A stretch of 64,000 nucleotides of DNA from Scilla litardierei (taxonomy: Eukaryota; Streptophyta; Magnoliopsida; Asparagales; Asparagaceae), in assembly GCA_030789695.1 (NCBI GenBank), contig CM061132.1:151474597-151538596 (forward strand), given 5' to 3'. Each line of letters begins with the position of its first letter. Position 1 is the first letter of the stretch. The notes under the pieces were generated by a model that saw only the letters and a program-made list of their open reading frames with translations, ran no database searches and had not been told where the DNA came from. Below, in pieces: positions 33,741-44,351 of this stretch. The position numbers and the translations under genes are program-made.

Positions 33741-34430
33741 ATGATGCGGCACGGGAAGCCCAAGGGGGTGTGACCCAAGGAGGGATGCAGGTTTATGCAA
33801 TGAGGCAAAGGTACTGGTCCACGGACCCGACGACAAACTTGTAAATCTTGATACTTTATGTTGGGCCATTTCGTCATTGACTAATTATGCAATTAGCCTC
33901 CCATAAGCAAGGGGCCGGCCGGCCCTAGAGGGGTTATCGAAGAATTGATTTTGTGAGTAGTTTCCTACTTAGTGCCCGAGATTATTCCCTAGCTAATTGT
34001 TCGTCCATTCCTAGTTATTATTTAGCATTTAATTCCACTTTGTAGAACTAATTCTATATTTTTAGATCTGCGATTCATTATAAAAACACTATTTTTATTG
34101 TCCCAACCCCTAAAAAATCCTATTTTAGTCCACAAAACGCCCAAATCGCATCAAAAACTTGATGACGGCACATGCTCTCTCTAAAATAAACCCTAAGAGG
34201 TGTTTAAATAGCTCCATGGATTGTGTGGAATCTCAGCCGTTCGATCAGATTAGGTTTTAGATCAAACCCCTAACCGAGATCTCGTATTTGGACCGATTAC
34301 AGGCAACAGGGCCATGCTGCCGGCCGTGCTGCAATCCGAGTCTCTGTAAATAAGGCACGGCCGTGCTAACGTGCTAACAGTAGCACGGCCGTGTCAGGCA
34401 CAAAACACGAAATTTGAAAACAACAATTTT

Positions 34431-35690
34431 TTAATATAATTAAACTGTGTTTTATTTAATTATTTAAGTTAACCCAACAATTTATTATCTAATTAAAATT
34501 AGTTACTTAACTCACTAAAATTAATTAATTATCTTTTTATTTAATTTAATATTAAATTATTTTATGGGAGTGAACTTCGATTTTGATTATCATTCGATTA
34601 TCAGTGTTCACTGATCAAAATTGATATTCACTCCTATGGACCCTTTGAAAAAACTCTTAACGCACGCCCCAACATGCGTGGGGCTGCCCAGCCTAAAATT
34701 TTGCTCCAATCATTGGAAAATACGACGATTGTGGTTCTCAACTTTTGCCGACATGCTACCTCAGCGACACCTCGAATAAATTTAAGGGTTGAGTTTCTAA
34801 TCTATTTGTTTCACACCTTATAGATTCCACACAAAATTCTGTGGGACTCACAAACAGTGAAAAATCTGGAATCTGAAACCATTTTTCAGACCAGAGTTTG
34901 CGAAACAAACATTCCCTAAAGAAATCAAGTTTATCCTAGTCGGCTTTTGTAATCTTTCAGGAAAACATCTTATGACTTTCAAGATCTTATAGGTGCCAGA
35001 TCTCACACAGTTTTCAGTTAGTTTCGACCAGGCATGAAGAAACCTTCAAAGATTTTACCAGTGAAAGGTCTCACTTAGGATCGTCTCACTTAGGATCTGC
35101 TTGTTTCACAAACTTTGATCTGGAAAGTGGTTTTAGATTCCATATTTTACATTGTTTGTGAGTCCCAAAAAGAATTTGTGTGGGGAATCTAAAGGGTATG
35201 AAACAAGTAGATTTGAAATGTTGCCCCCAATTTTATCTTAGGTGTCCTTGACATGGCATGTGCTACGCCAGCAATAAAACTTGAGAACTACAATCGTCGT
35301 ATTTTCTGGTGATTCTGACAAAATTTAGGGTGGGTGGGCTCATGTGGGTTGGGGCATGCATTTAAGTTTTTTTTCAAAAAAATTTAGTTCACAAGAGTGA
35401 ACATCAAATTTGATTATCATTGTTCACTCTAATCAAAATCGATGTTCACTCCCAAAAAATAATTTTGATATTAAATTAAGCTAAATAATAGTAAATTAAA
35501 TTAAAAGATAAATAATTAATTTTAGGAAGTTAATTAACTAATTTAAGTTAGATAATAACATTTCTTAAAAGTTAAATAAACCGTAGTGTAATTATATTTA
35601 AAAAAATATTATAATGTTTATTAGGATTAATTTATTATTGTTTTGTATTTATTAATATTTAATATTGGTTTAAATAAATACATTAATTTT
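34431..35690. repeat. inner inverted repeat of the foldback element
   Basis: About 485 bp of left arm and 590 bp of right arm around an unpaired centre (about 34915-35100). It includes paired motifs TTGATTATCATT..GTTCACT (34576 and 35412) and the CGACGATTGT / ACAATCGTCG blocks. No protein coding seen. Confidence 0.75.
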
Positions 35691-35699
35691 AAATCTATT

Positions 35700-36188
35700 A
35701 TACAACTAATGACTTTTTTGAATCTTTGTCCTACATGTCATCAAAATATGACAAGGACAAAATGTTTGGGAGAGTGAGGGGGCCCAATGGAATGTGGGTG
35801 AGTGGTTGGGAGTGGAGTTGGGTGTTTTGGTGGAACCCCAAAACAAAAGCCTACCACATTCCCCTTATTTGCAAGTTTGCCATTGTTTTTTCATAAAACC
35901 CTAGGACTCACCATCTTCCTCATATTTACAGATTTGTAATCGCTCTTTTTTCCGCTTTGAATCCGTGTTTTTTCGCTTTGTTCCTTACTTTTGTACCCTC
36001 TGCGATGATTGACCCAGGGTTTCTTTTCGGCATCCGTATTGCGTCCAGGAGACGATTGTCCCCGTCGTTCTTGCACTCGGGAGACGACTGCCCATGTCGC
36101 CATGTCGCCCGTGAACCGGCTGTCCCATCGGTTTCGCACCCGGGAGACAACCTTCACCGTGCCCTCCGGGCACGGGCATTCGCTAGTT
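35700..36188. other. extra block in the right foldback arm
   Basis: The inverted arms match on both sides of this block but the left arm lacks it, so it is an insertion here or a deletion there. It has three GGGAGACGAC/GGAGACGATT-like motifs (36048, 36080, 36140) and ends with the palindrome GTGCCCTCCGGGCAC. Short frames across it are not convincing genes. Confidence 0.5.
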
Positions 36189-36840
36189 AACTTTTAAAAT
36201 TAAACTAACTCCTAAAATGTGGACCCCGCAACTTTTCAAATCCAATTTTCTTACAATGCCCAAACACAAATGAGTTACATGTGCCCTACAACTACTTTTT
36301 TGATACAATGGAAAGTATTTTAAAGCGCGCGCACTGGGCGTCGATCACTCATCTCCTAGGTGGGAAGTGGGAGAGGGTGCCAATCGAACAACTACTTTTT
36401 CAACCCCTGCTTTCCAACCCACTTTCCTTCCAAACAAACAAAAAAGTTTAGTCTTCCCATCATCAAATTCCACGCCACATCAAGATTCCAAAACACACAT
36501 TCAACAAAACAAATGGGACCTTAGTTTTCAACCATTTAGGACCTAACTTGAAATCTTCATCCAACGTGAGACATTCACTTAAATCCATCATTTTATAGAA
36601 TGTGGTTGTTAAGAAAAAAGTAGTCTCGTATCGGAAAAAGAAAATAGAAAAAAATGAGGATTATAAAATTAAAGTTAGGATCCTATCCGATAGCATAAAC
36701 TAGCTTAAACTTTTGAATTTGAATGCCCCAACCAAGATTGTGTCCTCACCAAGTTGACTGAACGCATGACCCTCCGATTCCTATTTGAATTCTAACTTGG
36801 TACCCCCGATTCCTTTTCTTGGCTGGCTATTCTTCTTTAG

Positions 36841-37162
36841 TGATGGGGACATCAGGGTTTACACGCGCAGGAGGAATCGGATTCAGCCCAGTTCATTGTG
36901 GATGGGCCCAAGCCCATTTTGAGATTTGAATGTATTTTCCTCTCTTTTGGTTTAGTCCCACATTGGGTAGGATGTGAGGATTGAGGGGTTGTTTTTCTCT
37001 TTAAAACTGTGTATCGTGATACTTTGGGATCGATGAAAACTTGAAAGAAATTTTCCCCCAAAACCTGTGAAAGGTCCAATCCTTGGTGTGAAGCCCTGGA
37101 TCTCTTGGTGTGAAGCCAATTATTTTCCCCCAAAATTCCCAAATCGTTCGTGTTCTACATCA
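36841..37162 (+). repeat. 5' LTR of chromodomain gypsy element
   Basis: 322 bp, TGATGGGGACATC to GTTCTACATCA. It contains the TAGTCCCACATTGGGTAGGA promoter-side segment common to these LTRs and a duplicated CTTGGTGTGAAGCC near its end. Confidence 0.92.
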
Positions 37163-37334
37163 AATTGGTATCAGAGCCAGGTTCCTTTCTTTTCTATAAA
37201 AAAAACTTCCCCCAATTCCCCTACACAAATTTCCAAACCCTAGTTTCTTTTTTCTAGCCGCCGCTTCCCCCCATTAAAAAAGAGAGAAACCCTTAATCCC
37301 ACTCACGCTACTTCACCTTCGTCTCCCTCGAGAG

Positions 37335-37928
37335 ATGGCCGCCCGATTTCCTTCACGTTCTCCCACACTCGTCGAGCTATCAGCTCTCACGAAACCAGCA
37401 CGCGGCCGCCATTCGCCGCTCGACCCCGCTCGCCGTTCGACCTCGTCGCCTCTTGCCCAGATCTACTCGCCGTTTGTCGCACGATCTTCGTCGCACGATC
37501 TTAGTCGCTCGCCGTCGCACGATCTTCGTCGCTCGCCGCCCACTCTGATCTCGCCGCCGCCCATCAGAACACGCCGCTGCCACCCCCACACACAGATCTC
37601 CGCTTCCCCGAGATCACGCCGGAGATCACGCCGCTACCGTCACCTACGAATCTCAAGCCGGAGATCACGCCCCCAGATTTCAATCCGCGTCTCAGATCCA
37701 CCTCACCGCCCTCCTGTCTGCTCGTCGCTACGAGGCTCTCACTTCCTCGTCGTTGCGAAGCTGCTGTTTGACAGATCTCGCCGCCACCGTTCAACAGACC
37801 CGCCGCTCCAACAGATTTTGCCGCCTCTCCTTCATCTACAGGTCTTGCCGCTCAACAGATCTCACGGCAGCCTTTCAGATCTCGCCACCACCTTCAACCG
37901 CCTGCAGATTCCTGCAGATCGTCGCTGA
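37335..37928 (+). other. Ser/Arg/Pro-rich leader frame (197 codons), doubtful coding
   Basis: An open frame between PBS and gag with no known domain, rich in Ser, Arg and Pro and built partly on the repeated word CGTCGCACGATCTT (37486-37550). The degraded relative at 9603 has no matching frame. I favour an untranslated leader with simple repeats, though a small extra ORF cannot be excluded. Confidence 0.4.
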
Positions 37929-38583
37929 AATTCAGCCCCACGACTGTTACAGTGCATTTACAGTAACTTCTGTCATTTTCAGAATACTTCCTGCTTATTT
38001 TTAAGATATTTTCTGCGCAACAATTGTATTTTGGAGATTTCAGGTTTGTTCGGAGTCCAAATTCAGAACGGTTCGTGCCGGTGCTTAGAAGACTCAACCA
38101 CGGACGCGTTGCCACACTATCTTGACCTGTTCATCTACTTTACGAGACTATCTGCTGTGAGCTTTTCATTATCCCCTTATTACAATACTGCTGCTAGCCT
38201 TCTTTGCAAGCCAAAAGACAAACACCAATATAGGACCACTTTTTGCCTAGAGCCATAAAGCTTAGTATTAAAAGAAGAGCTTAAGCTTACTATCATAGTG
38301 CGACAAGACTTATTTTCAGTAAGACATTTGAATAATCACATTACAGATCACAAATCATCATTACAATCTCCCAAATTAAAATATTTGAATTTGCTGCGAG
38401 AACTGCATATGACTTGAAATTTTGGATTGCTCATTGACTTCTCCTAGTTGATCTCTCCATCATCCACCTGCATCATATAGGAAGCCTCATTAGTTAACAT
38501 CGCATTCACATTCAAAAAAAGGGAAAAGTAAAAAAGAGAGAGACATTAGTCAAGTGTTCATCATTTAGAGGTATTTGCATTGC

Positions 38584-40474
38584 ATGTCCACACGTAGTGG
38601 CAGGATTTATCAGAACTCAAATACCATGGATGCTGACCAACATATCTTGAGGGATGTCATTAACCGGTTAGCTGCGTTAGAAACCCAAGTCCGGGAAGGT
38701 AGATCAGAGTCTCGTGAGTGTCTTGATCAGGTACTACGCCTAGAGCACACTAGACATAGGGCTTCAAATGAGGATTCACATGCACATAGTACGCCTAGTC
38801 CACCTAGGCGAAATAGAGAGAGACCCCATCATGAGAGACGAGTAGGGGTGGCAAACGGGTCGGGTGGTTTCGGGTTCGGGTCGGATCAGATTTGACCCGA
38901 CCCGGATAGGGGTAAACCCTAATCCGACCCGGATTGAATCCGGGTCGGGTTCGGGTGACCCGAAAAATTTCCCGGTCGGGTTCGGGTTCACCCGTCGGGT
39001 TAAGATTTGACTTATACACTACTGCTCATTTTTCGATATCTAGCTATTTATTAAGAGCCACCGACGATTTATTAAGTGTTGCATAATTTCCAGTAGCTCG
39101 TCGCTTAAACCGCACTGATGACAGTAAGGAAGTATAATTAACTTTACAAGTTTATTAACGAAAGTAATAAAATTAACAAAAAAGTTGTATGTAAAGGGAA
39201 TTAAATCCAAGACCTCTTAAAGAAGATGACAACAATTCAAATCGTATAAGCATAACTCCCATTGCAACTGTGTATTGAAGTTATTATATAAATTTATATA
39301 TATATATAGAAAGTAAACCGGGTCGAATTCGGGTCATCCGGGTTGACATGCCAAACCCATACCCGACCCGGATTTTATCCAGGTCGGGTCGGGTCAAACC
39401 GTTTCCTAGTTGACCCGGATTGACCCCTACCCATACCCGGGTAAGGATACCGGGTTCGGGTCGGGTCGGGCTGATTTTGCCACCCCTAGAGACGAGGGCC
39501 TAGTCCACCCAGGCATTCTAAAGAGAGGCACCGTCATGACAGACACACGCCTAGTCCACCTAGGCATTCTAGAGAGAGCCCCTCACGACCGACGTGACAG
39601 AGACGATAGTGTGATTAGGGGCATTAAGGTAGACGCACCCACTTTTGATGGTCGTCTGAATCCCCAGACTTTTATCGATTGGATGGCCGATATGGACCAT
39701 TATTTTGGATGGTATGATATGTCTGAGGAGAGAAAAGTGAGGTTTGCGAGGATGAAGCTTATTGGGCCTGCCAAGTTGTATTGGCAGAATATTGAGCGCA
39801 TGTTAGACCAGAGTAGGCAAGAGCCCATAGGTATGTGGGATGAGATGAAAGAGAAGCTAAAGGAGAAATATTTACCCACGTCATATCACCAGCGACTCCT
39901 AGACCAATGGCAGAATCTCACCCAGGATAGTGGATCGGTTCGCACATACGTCGATAAGTTTGACGAGTATATGATGAGATGCGATGTGAGGGAGGATGTG
40001 AGTGTGACATTGTCTAGGTTTAGGGCTGGTCTTAGACCTGATCTACGTAAGGAGCTCATCCTTCGTGATGTCCACACACTAGAGCATGCTTATCAGATTG
40101 TGTTGGATATTGATAGCTTTCATCATGCTCCAGTTGCTAGGCGTTACGATTCACGAGATTTGTCACGTCGCCTAGCACCAAATGGTAGCAAACCACCCCA
40201 GGGTCCACCCCAACCTAGATCTGATCAGAGAACCCCCACCCACATGAATGACAAAGGAAAAGGAATTATGGGTGAGTCTTCTAGAGCCGGTCCACGTACC
40301 CAATGCTATAAGTGTCAAGGTTTTGGTCGCTTCGCAGGAAGCTGCCCTTCCAAGGCCTTGTTAGTACACGATCCCGAGGGAGGTGACCACATAGATGAAG
40401 AAGAAGAAGTTTATGAGCCAGTTGAGGCATGCTATGAGACCGATGAGGAATCAGCTAGACTAAGCTGTATTTAG
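38584..40474 (+). pseudogene. gag of chromodomain gypsy element, split by a MITE
   Basis: The ATG at 38584 (MSTRSGRIYQ) starts 86 codons before the MITE (38843-39488). Reading resumes at 39497. A frame change near 39570-39600 leads into the main gag core (GIKVDAPTFDGRLNPQTFID; LYWQNIERM; YLPTSYHQRLLDQWQNL). Three imperfect copies of a 45-50 bp unit encoding SPPRH-RER flank the MITE. The zinc knuckle CYKCQGFGRFAGSC lacks its His: codon 40328-40330 is CGC (Arg). An in-frame TAG at 40472-40474 separates gag from pol. Normal role: capsid/nucleocapsid. This copy is defective. Confidence 0.85.
38843..39488. mobile_element. hAT-like MITE, family 2 (646 bp)
   Basis: Ends TAGGGGTGGCAAA and TTTGCCACCCCTA form a perfect 13 bp inverted repeat. 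A perfect 8 bp duplication, GAGACGAG, flanks it at 38835-38842 and 39489-39496. The subterminal parts are dense in GACCCG/CGGGTC, the core is AT-rich with a TATATATA run, and no transposase is present. The ends and 8 bp duplication fit hAT. The design parallels family 1, but the sequence is unrelated. Confidence 0.9.
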
Positions 40475-43400
40475 AGTATACCCACGAGAGTAGAGCTTAT
40501 TGATACACGCTCTGAAAATCCTAGACTTGGTGTTGTACGTTGTGCACTGGCTCAGGCCAAAGAGAGTGATGACGGGCGTAGGACTGCGATTTTTCACACT
40601 TTTGTAACGCATGGTGACAAGCAAAGTAAAGTGATCATTGATAATGGAAGTTGCATAAATGATGTGTCATCTAAGCTCGTTACCCGCATAGGTTTACAGC
40701 CAGTCCCCCACCCTAGTCCTTATAAGGTATCATGGGTGGATGCTTCATCCATTGGCATCAAAGAAAGATGTCTTGTCCCCATTCAGTTCGGATCATATAA
40801 GGACAAGATTTGGTGCGATGTACTACCCATGGATGTTGGCCATATCATCTTGGGGAGGCCTTGGCTTTTTGACATGGATGTCACGATTTTCGGTCGCTCA
40901 AACGCGTGTACTTTTACACATGAAGGCAAGAAAATAAAGCTGAATCCCATACAACCCAAGATGACCGCTCCTGAAAAGAAGGAAGCAACTAAGGGCAAGA
41001 GCTTACATATTATTAGTCCTAAGGAGCTGAAGAGAGAAGTTAGAAAGGACTCAGTCATGTATGCGTTAGTTGCGAGAGAGATTTGTGAGACTAGTCAGGA
41101 GGAGATCCCAGAAGAGATAACGCCTATAATGAAAGAATTCCATGATATTTTTCCTGAAAACCTCCCAGACTGTCTCCCACCCATGCGTGATATTCAGCAC
41201 GCCATAGACTTAGTCCCAGGAGCTACACTTCCCAACTTGCCTCATTACCGAATGAACCCCACTGAGCATGCCGAGCTGAAAAGGCAAGTTGACGAATTGT
41301 TAGCCAAAGGTTTTATCAGGGAAAGTATGAGCCCATGTGCAGTGCCAGCTCTTCTCACACCCAAAAAGGATGGATCATGGAGAATGTGTGTGGATAGCCG
41401 TGCCATTAATAAAATCACGGTTAAGTATCGTTTTCCTATCCCTAGGCTCGATGACATGCTTGATATGATGACTGGCGCCACAATATTTTCAAAGATCGAT
41501 CTTAAGAGTGGCTATCATCAGATTAGAGTTCACCCAGGTGACGAATGGAAAACATCCTTTAAAACGAAGGATGGTTTATATGAGTGGATGGTCAGGCCTT
41601 TTGGCCTATTCAATGCCCCTAGCACATTCATGAGAGTGATGACTCAAGTACTACGACCATTTATGGGGAAATTTCTAATCGTATACTTTGATGACATCCT
41701 TATTTATAGCCAATCTAAGAGGCAACACATAGACCATCTGCGGCAGGTATGCATTACCCTGAGGAAGGAGTGCCTTTATGCAAACCTTAAGAAGTGTTCC
41801 TTCCTGACTGATAGCGTCATCTTCTTAGGTTTTGTTGTTTCCTCAGAGGGAGTGCGTGCGGATCCCCAAAAGATCCAAGCGATAGTAGATTGGCCTGAAC
41901 CCCGCAACCTACATGAGGTTAGGAGTTTTCATGGGTTAGCCATATTCTACCGTCGATTTATAGCGGGATTCAGCACCATCATGTCCCCAATCACTAACTG
42001 TATGAAAAGGGGGGACTTTATATGGACCAAGTCTGCCGCCAAGACGTTTGAGGATATAAAGAAAAGTATGACTAAAGCGCCTGTAATGCGCCTCCCGGAT
42101 TTCATGAAAGCATTTGAGGTTGCATGTGATGCGTCAGGTCTAGGTATATGCGGAGTTTTAAGTCAAGAAGGGCATCCTGTGGCATACTTTAGTGAGAAAC
42201 TTAGTGATGCCAAACTACGTTACTCCACCTACGATAAGGAATTCTATGCGGTAGTGCAGGCATTACGATATTGGAGACATTATTTCCTACCGCAAGAATT
42301 TGTGTTGTACTCGGATCATGAGGCCTTGAAATACCTCAATTCCCAGAAGAAACTAAACTCTAGACACGCTCGGTGGGTTGGCTTCCTTCAGGAGTATACA
42401 TTCGTCCTCAACCATAAAGCGGGGGTTGAGAATAGGGCCGCTGATGCACTCAGTCGCAGGGTGGCTCTATTATCTGCTATGAGTGTTCAGGTGATAGGAT
42501 TCGAGAGGATTAAGGAAGATTACATGTCGTGCCCAGACTTTAGCGAGATTTTTGCTATCCTTCAGGATGAGTTAGTACGTGAGCATGATGGATATTTCCT
42601 GCAGTATGTGTATCTTTTTAGGGCCACACAGTTATGTATCCACCGTACTTCTGTGAGAGATTTTATTGTTTGGGAGATACATGCTGGAGGTTTATCAGGG
42701 CACTTTGGAAGAGATAAGACGATTGAGTCCGTAGAGAGTCAGTTTTATTGGCCGAGCCTTAAGAGAGATGTTGCCACCCTGGTGGGGCAATATCGAGTTT
42801 GTCAAATGGCTAAGCATAGAAAGCAGAATACTGGCCTCTACACACCATTACCTGTGCCAGATTGTCCCTGGCAAGACGTTAGTATGGATTCCGTGCTAGG
42901 ACTCCCACGCACACCTAAAAAGCACGATTCAATCTTTGTCATTGTGGATCGATTCTCCAAGATGACACACTTCATACCTTGCTCCAAAACTTTAGACGCC
43001 TCACACATTGCCAAGCTTTACTTTGATGGGGTTGTTCGTCTCCATGGTCTGCCCAAGAGCATAGTGTCTGATTGGGATGTAAAATTCATGAGCTACTTCT
43101 GGAAAACCCTATGGCATATAATGGGCACTAAGCTCAAGTTCTCCACTGCTTACCACCCCCAGACTGATGGTCAAACTGAGGTAGTGAACCGTAGTTTAGG
43201 GAATCTTCTCAGGTGCTTAGTGGGTGAAAATCCTAGGAATTGGGATCTGATATTGTCCAATGCCGAGTTTGCATATAATGGGTCAATAAATAGGTCCATT
43301 GGCATGAGTCCATTTGAGGTAGTTCATGGTTACAAACCTAGAAAGCATATAGACCTCATTCCCATGTCGCATCATCATAGAGTGTCTGAGTCAGCTGAGT

Positions 43401-44111
43401 CATTTGCACAACACATTCATGACTTGCATAAAGAGATCAGCAGGAGAATTCATCCTAGCAATGAAAAATATAAGGTCATTGCAGATACTCACAAGCGCTT
43501 CAAAGAGTTTAATGAAGGTGACTATGTTATGGTGTGACTCAGATCTGAAAGGTTTCCTCCCGGAACCTTGAAGAAACTGCAGGCTCGTAGTGCTGGCCCA
43601 TTCAAAGTCTTAAAGAAAATTGGTTCTAATGCATATGTGATAGATCTCCATGTTGATTATGGGATAAGCTCAACTTTTTAATATTGAAGATCTAGTGGCT
43701 TATAAAGATCCATCAGCTATACCCACAGACCTATTCTTTGAGCCCTCCCAACATGACTTGAGTGTCCCTGCTATTCCTTTGCCTACTCCTTTACCACCCA
43801 TACATCCACATAGAGAGCAGATTGACCGCATATTAGATGAACATGTTATATCAACCAGGCATGGTGGTTATCAGCGTTACTTGGTGAGTTGGAAAGGCCG
43901 GTCAGAATCAGATTGTACTTGGATTACCAAAACAGAACTCCAAAGGCTAGATCCAGATTTGCTTGAGCACCATGACAGCCAGCATGCCATACACTCGTCG
44001 GAGTCGAGTTCTTCCCACCCGGGGAGAGTTGATGGGGACATCAGGGTTTACACGCGCAGGAGGAATCAGATTCAGCCCAGTTCATTGTGGATGGGCCCAA
44101 GCCCATTTTGA
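40475..44111 (+). pseudogene. pol of chromodomain gypsy element, nearly intact
   Basis: This is in frame with gag after a single TAG. Protease: VIIDNGSC at 40631-40654, where catalytic D-S-G has become D-N-G. RT: about 41270-41720 ([38 protein letters not shown] near 41690). RNase H: about 42110-42460 (ACDASG, YDKEFYAV, YSDHEAL, NRAADALS), all acidic residues present. Integrase: about 42640-43350; the first Cys of the C-X2-C pair is Tyr (QYRVCQMAK), the catalytic-region motif reads SDWD, and QTEVVNRS is kept. TGA at 43535-43537 interrupts where Arg is expected. One extra T in the T5 run at 43675-43679 shifts frame before the chromodomain (43810-43970; [20 protein letters not shown]), whose frame runs into the 3' LTR. 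Confidence 0.9.
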
Positions 44112-44351
44112 GATTTGAATGTATTTTCCTCTCTTTTGGTTTAGTCCCACATTGGGTAGGATGTGAGGATTGAGGGTTTGTTTTTCTATTTAAAGCTGTG
44201 TATCGTGATACTTTGGGATCGATGAAAACTTGAAAGAAATTTTCCCCCAAAACCTGTGAAAGGTCCAATCCTTGGTGTGAAGCACTGGATCTCTTGGTGT
44301 GAAGCCAATTATTTTTCCCCAAAATTCCCAAATCGTTCATGTTCTACATCA
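44030..44351 (+). repeat. 3' LTR of chromodomain gypsy element
   Basis: 322 bp with the same ends as the 5' LTR. The pol reading frame overlaps its first 80 bases. The TTTAG duplication follows. Confidence 0.92.

Larger units (their letters stand above)
27687..34153 (+). mobile_element. Ty3/gypsy LTR element (pol-bearing relative of the TR-GAG element)
   Basis: LTRs are 27687-28099 (413 bp) and 33742-34153 (412 bp), TGATGCG to CGCATCA, with a few dozen differences by eye, so this is an older insertion. The PBS is TGGTAACAGAGC (28103-28114). Flanks are GTAAC at the left and AAAAC at the right, which may be a diverged 5 bp duplication. The interior encodes gag, zinc knuckle, protease, RT, RNase H, integrase and a chromodomain-like C-terminus, all with frameshifts and stops. 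A hAT-like MITE splits RT. It lies in the 5' LTR of the copia element. Confidence 0.9.
24220..34425 (-). mobile_element. non-autonomous Ty1/copia element in minus orientation, split by a gypsy element
   Basis: Left LTR is 24220-25009; right LTR is 27164-27686 continued at 34154-34425. The 5 bp duplication ATTTT flanks it (24215-24219 and 34426-34430). The LTR ends are TGTTGGGATAAAATCC and AAAACAACA in plus orientation. A PBS (TGGTATCAAAGC on the minus strand, 27150-27161) next to the right LTR sets transcription right to left. The interior holds gag, protease and a gag-pre-integrase piece but no integrase, RT or RNase H. The element sits inside the foldback element and was later hit by the gypsy element at 27687. 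Confidence 0.88.
27164..34425 (-). repeat. 5' LTR of copia element, interrupted
   Basis: LTR sequence is 27164-27686 and 34154-34425, split by the 6467 bp gypsy element. The first bases read TATTGGG instead of TGTTGGG. Confidence 0.85.
23925..36522. mobile_element. large foldback/TIR element split by nested retrotransposons
   Basis: The left end (AAGGGCCCATTTGTTTTGTTG from 23925) and the complement of the right end at 36522 (AAGGTCCCATTTGTTTTGTTG) match with one change, and the inverted similarity continues far inward. Left arm: 23925-24219 plus 34431-about 34915. Right arm: about 35100-36522. Matching inner blocks include GGAAAATACGACGATTGTGG (34717) against its inverted counterpart near 35295, and TAAATATTAATAAATACAAA (24188) against about 35645. 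The loop is about 180 bp. With nested elements removed it is about 2.4 kb. No transposase was seen. No convincing target duplication was found, so the superfamily is unassigned. A copia element sits in the left arm, and the right arm has about 0.5 kb that the left arm lacks. Confidence 0.75.
36841..44351 (+). mobile_element. Ty3/gypsy chromodomain element, about 7.5 kb, fairly young
   Basis: Two 322 bp LTRs (36841-37162, 44030-44351) differ at about 7 positions. A perfect 5 bp duplication, TTTAG, flanks it (36836-36840, 44352-44356), and the empty site exists in the paralogous segment near 46630. The PBS is TGGTATCAGAGC (37166-37177). Order: leader with a Ser/Arg/Pro-rich frame, gag, protease, RT, RNase H, integrase, chromodomain. 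Most of pol is one 2.9 kb frame. Defects: gag frameshift, MITE in gag, TAG between gag and pol, protease and integrase motif changes, TGA near the pol end, one-base shift before the chromodomain. It is a younger copy of the family at 9603-18986. Confidence 0.93.

Noticed and set aside
37335..37928. Host gene of 197 codons
   Set aside because: It lies between PBS and gag of a gypsy element and is simple-sequence rich; kept only as a doubtful leader frame.
38804..39019. Minus-strand frames with Pro/Arg/Gly repeats
   Set aside because: Products of CGGGTC repeats in the second MITE family.
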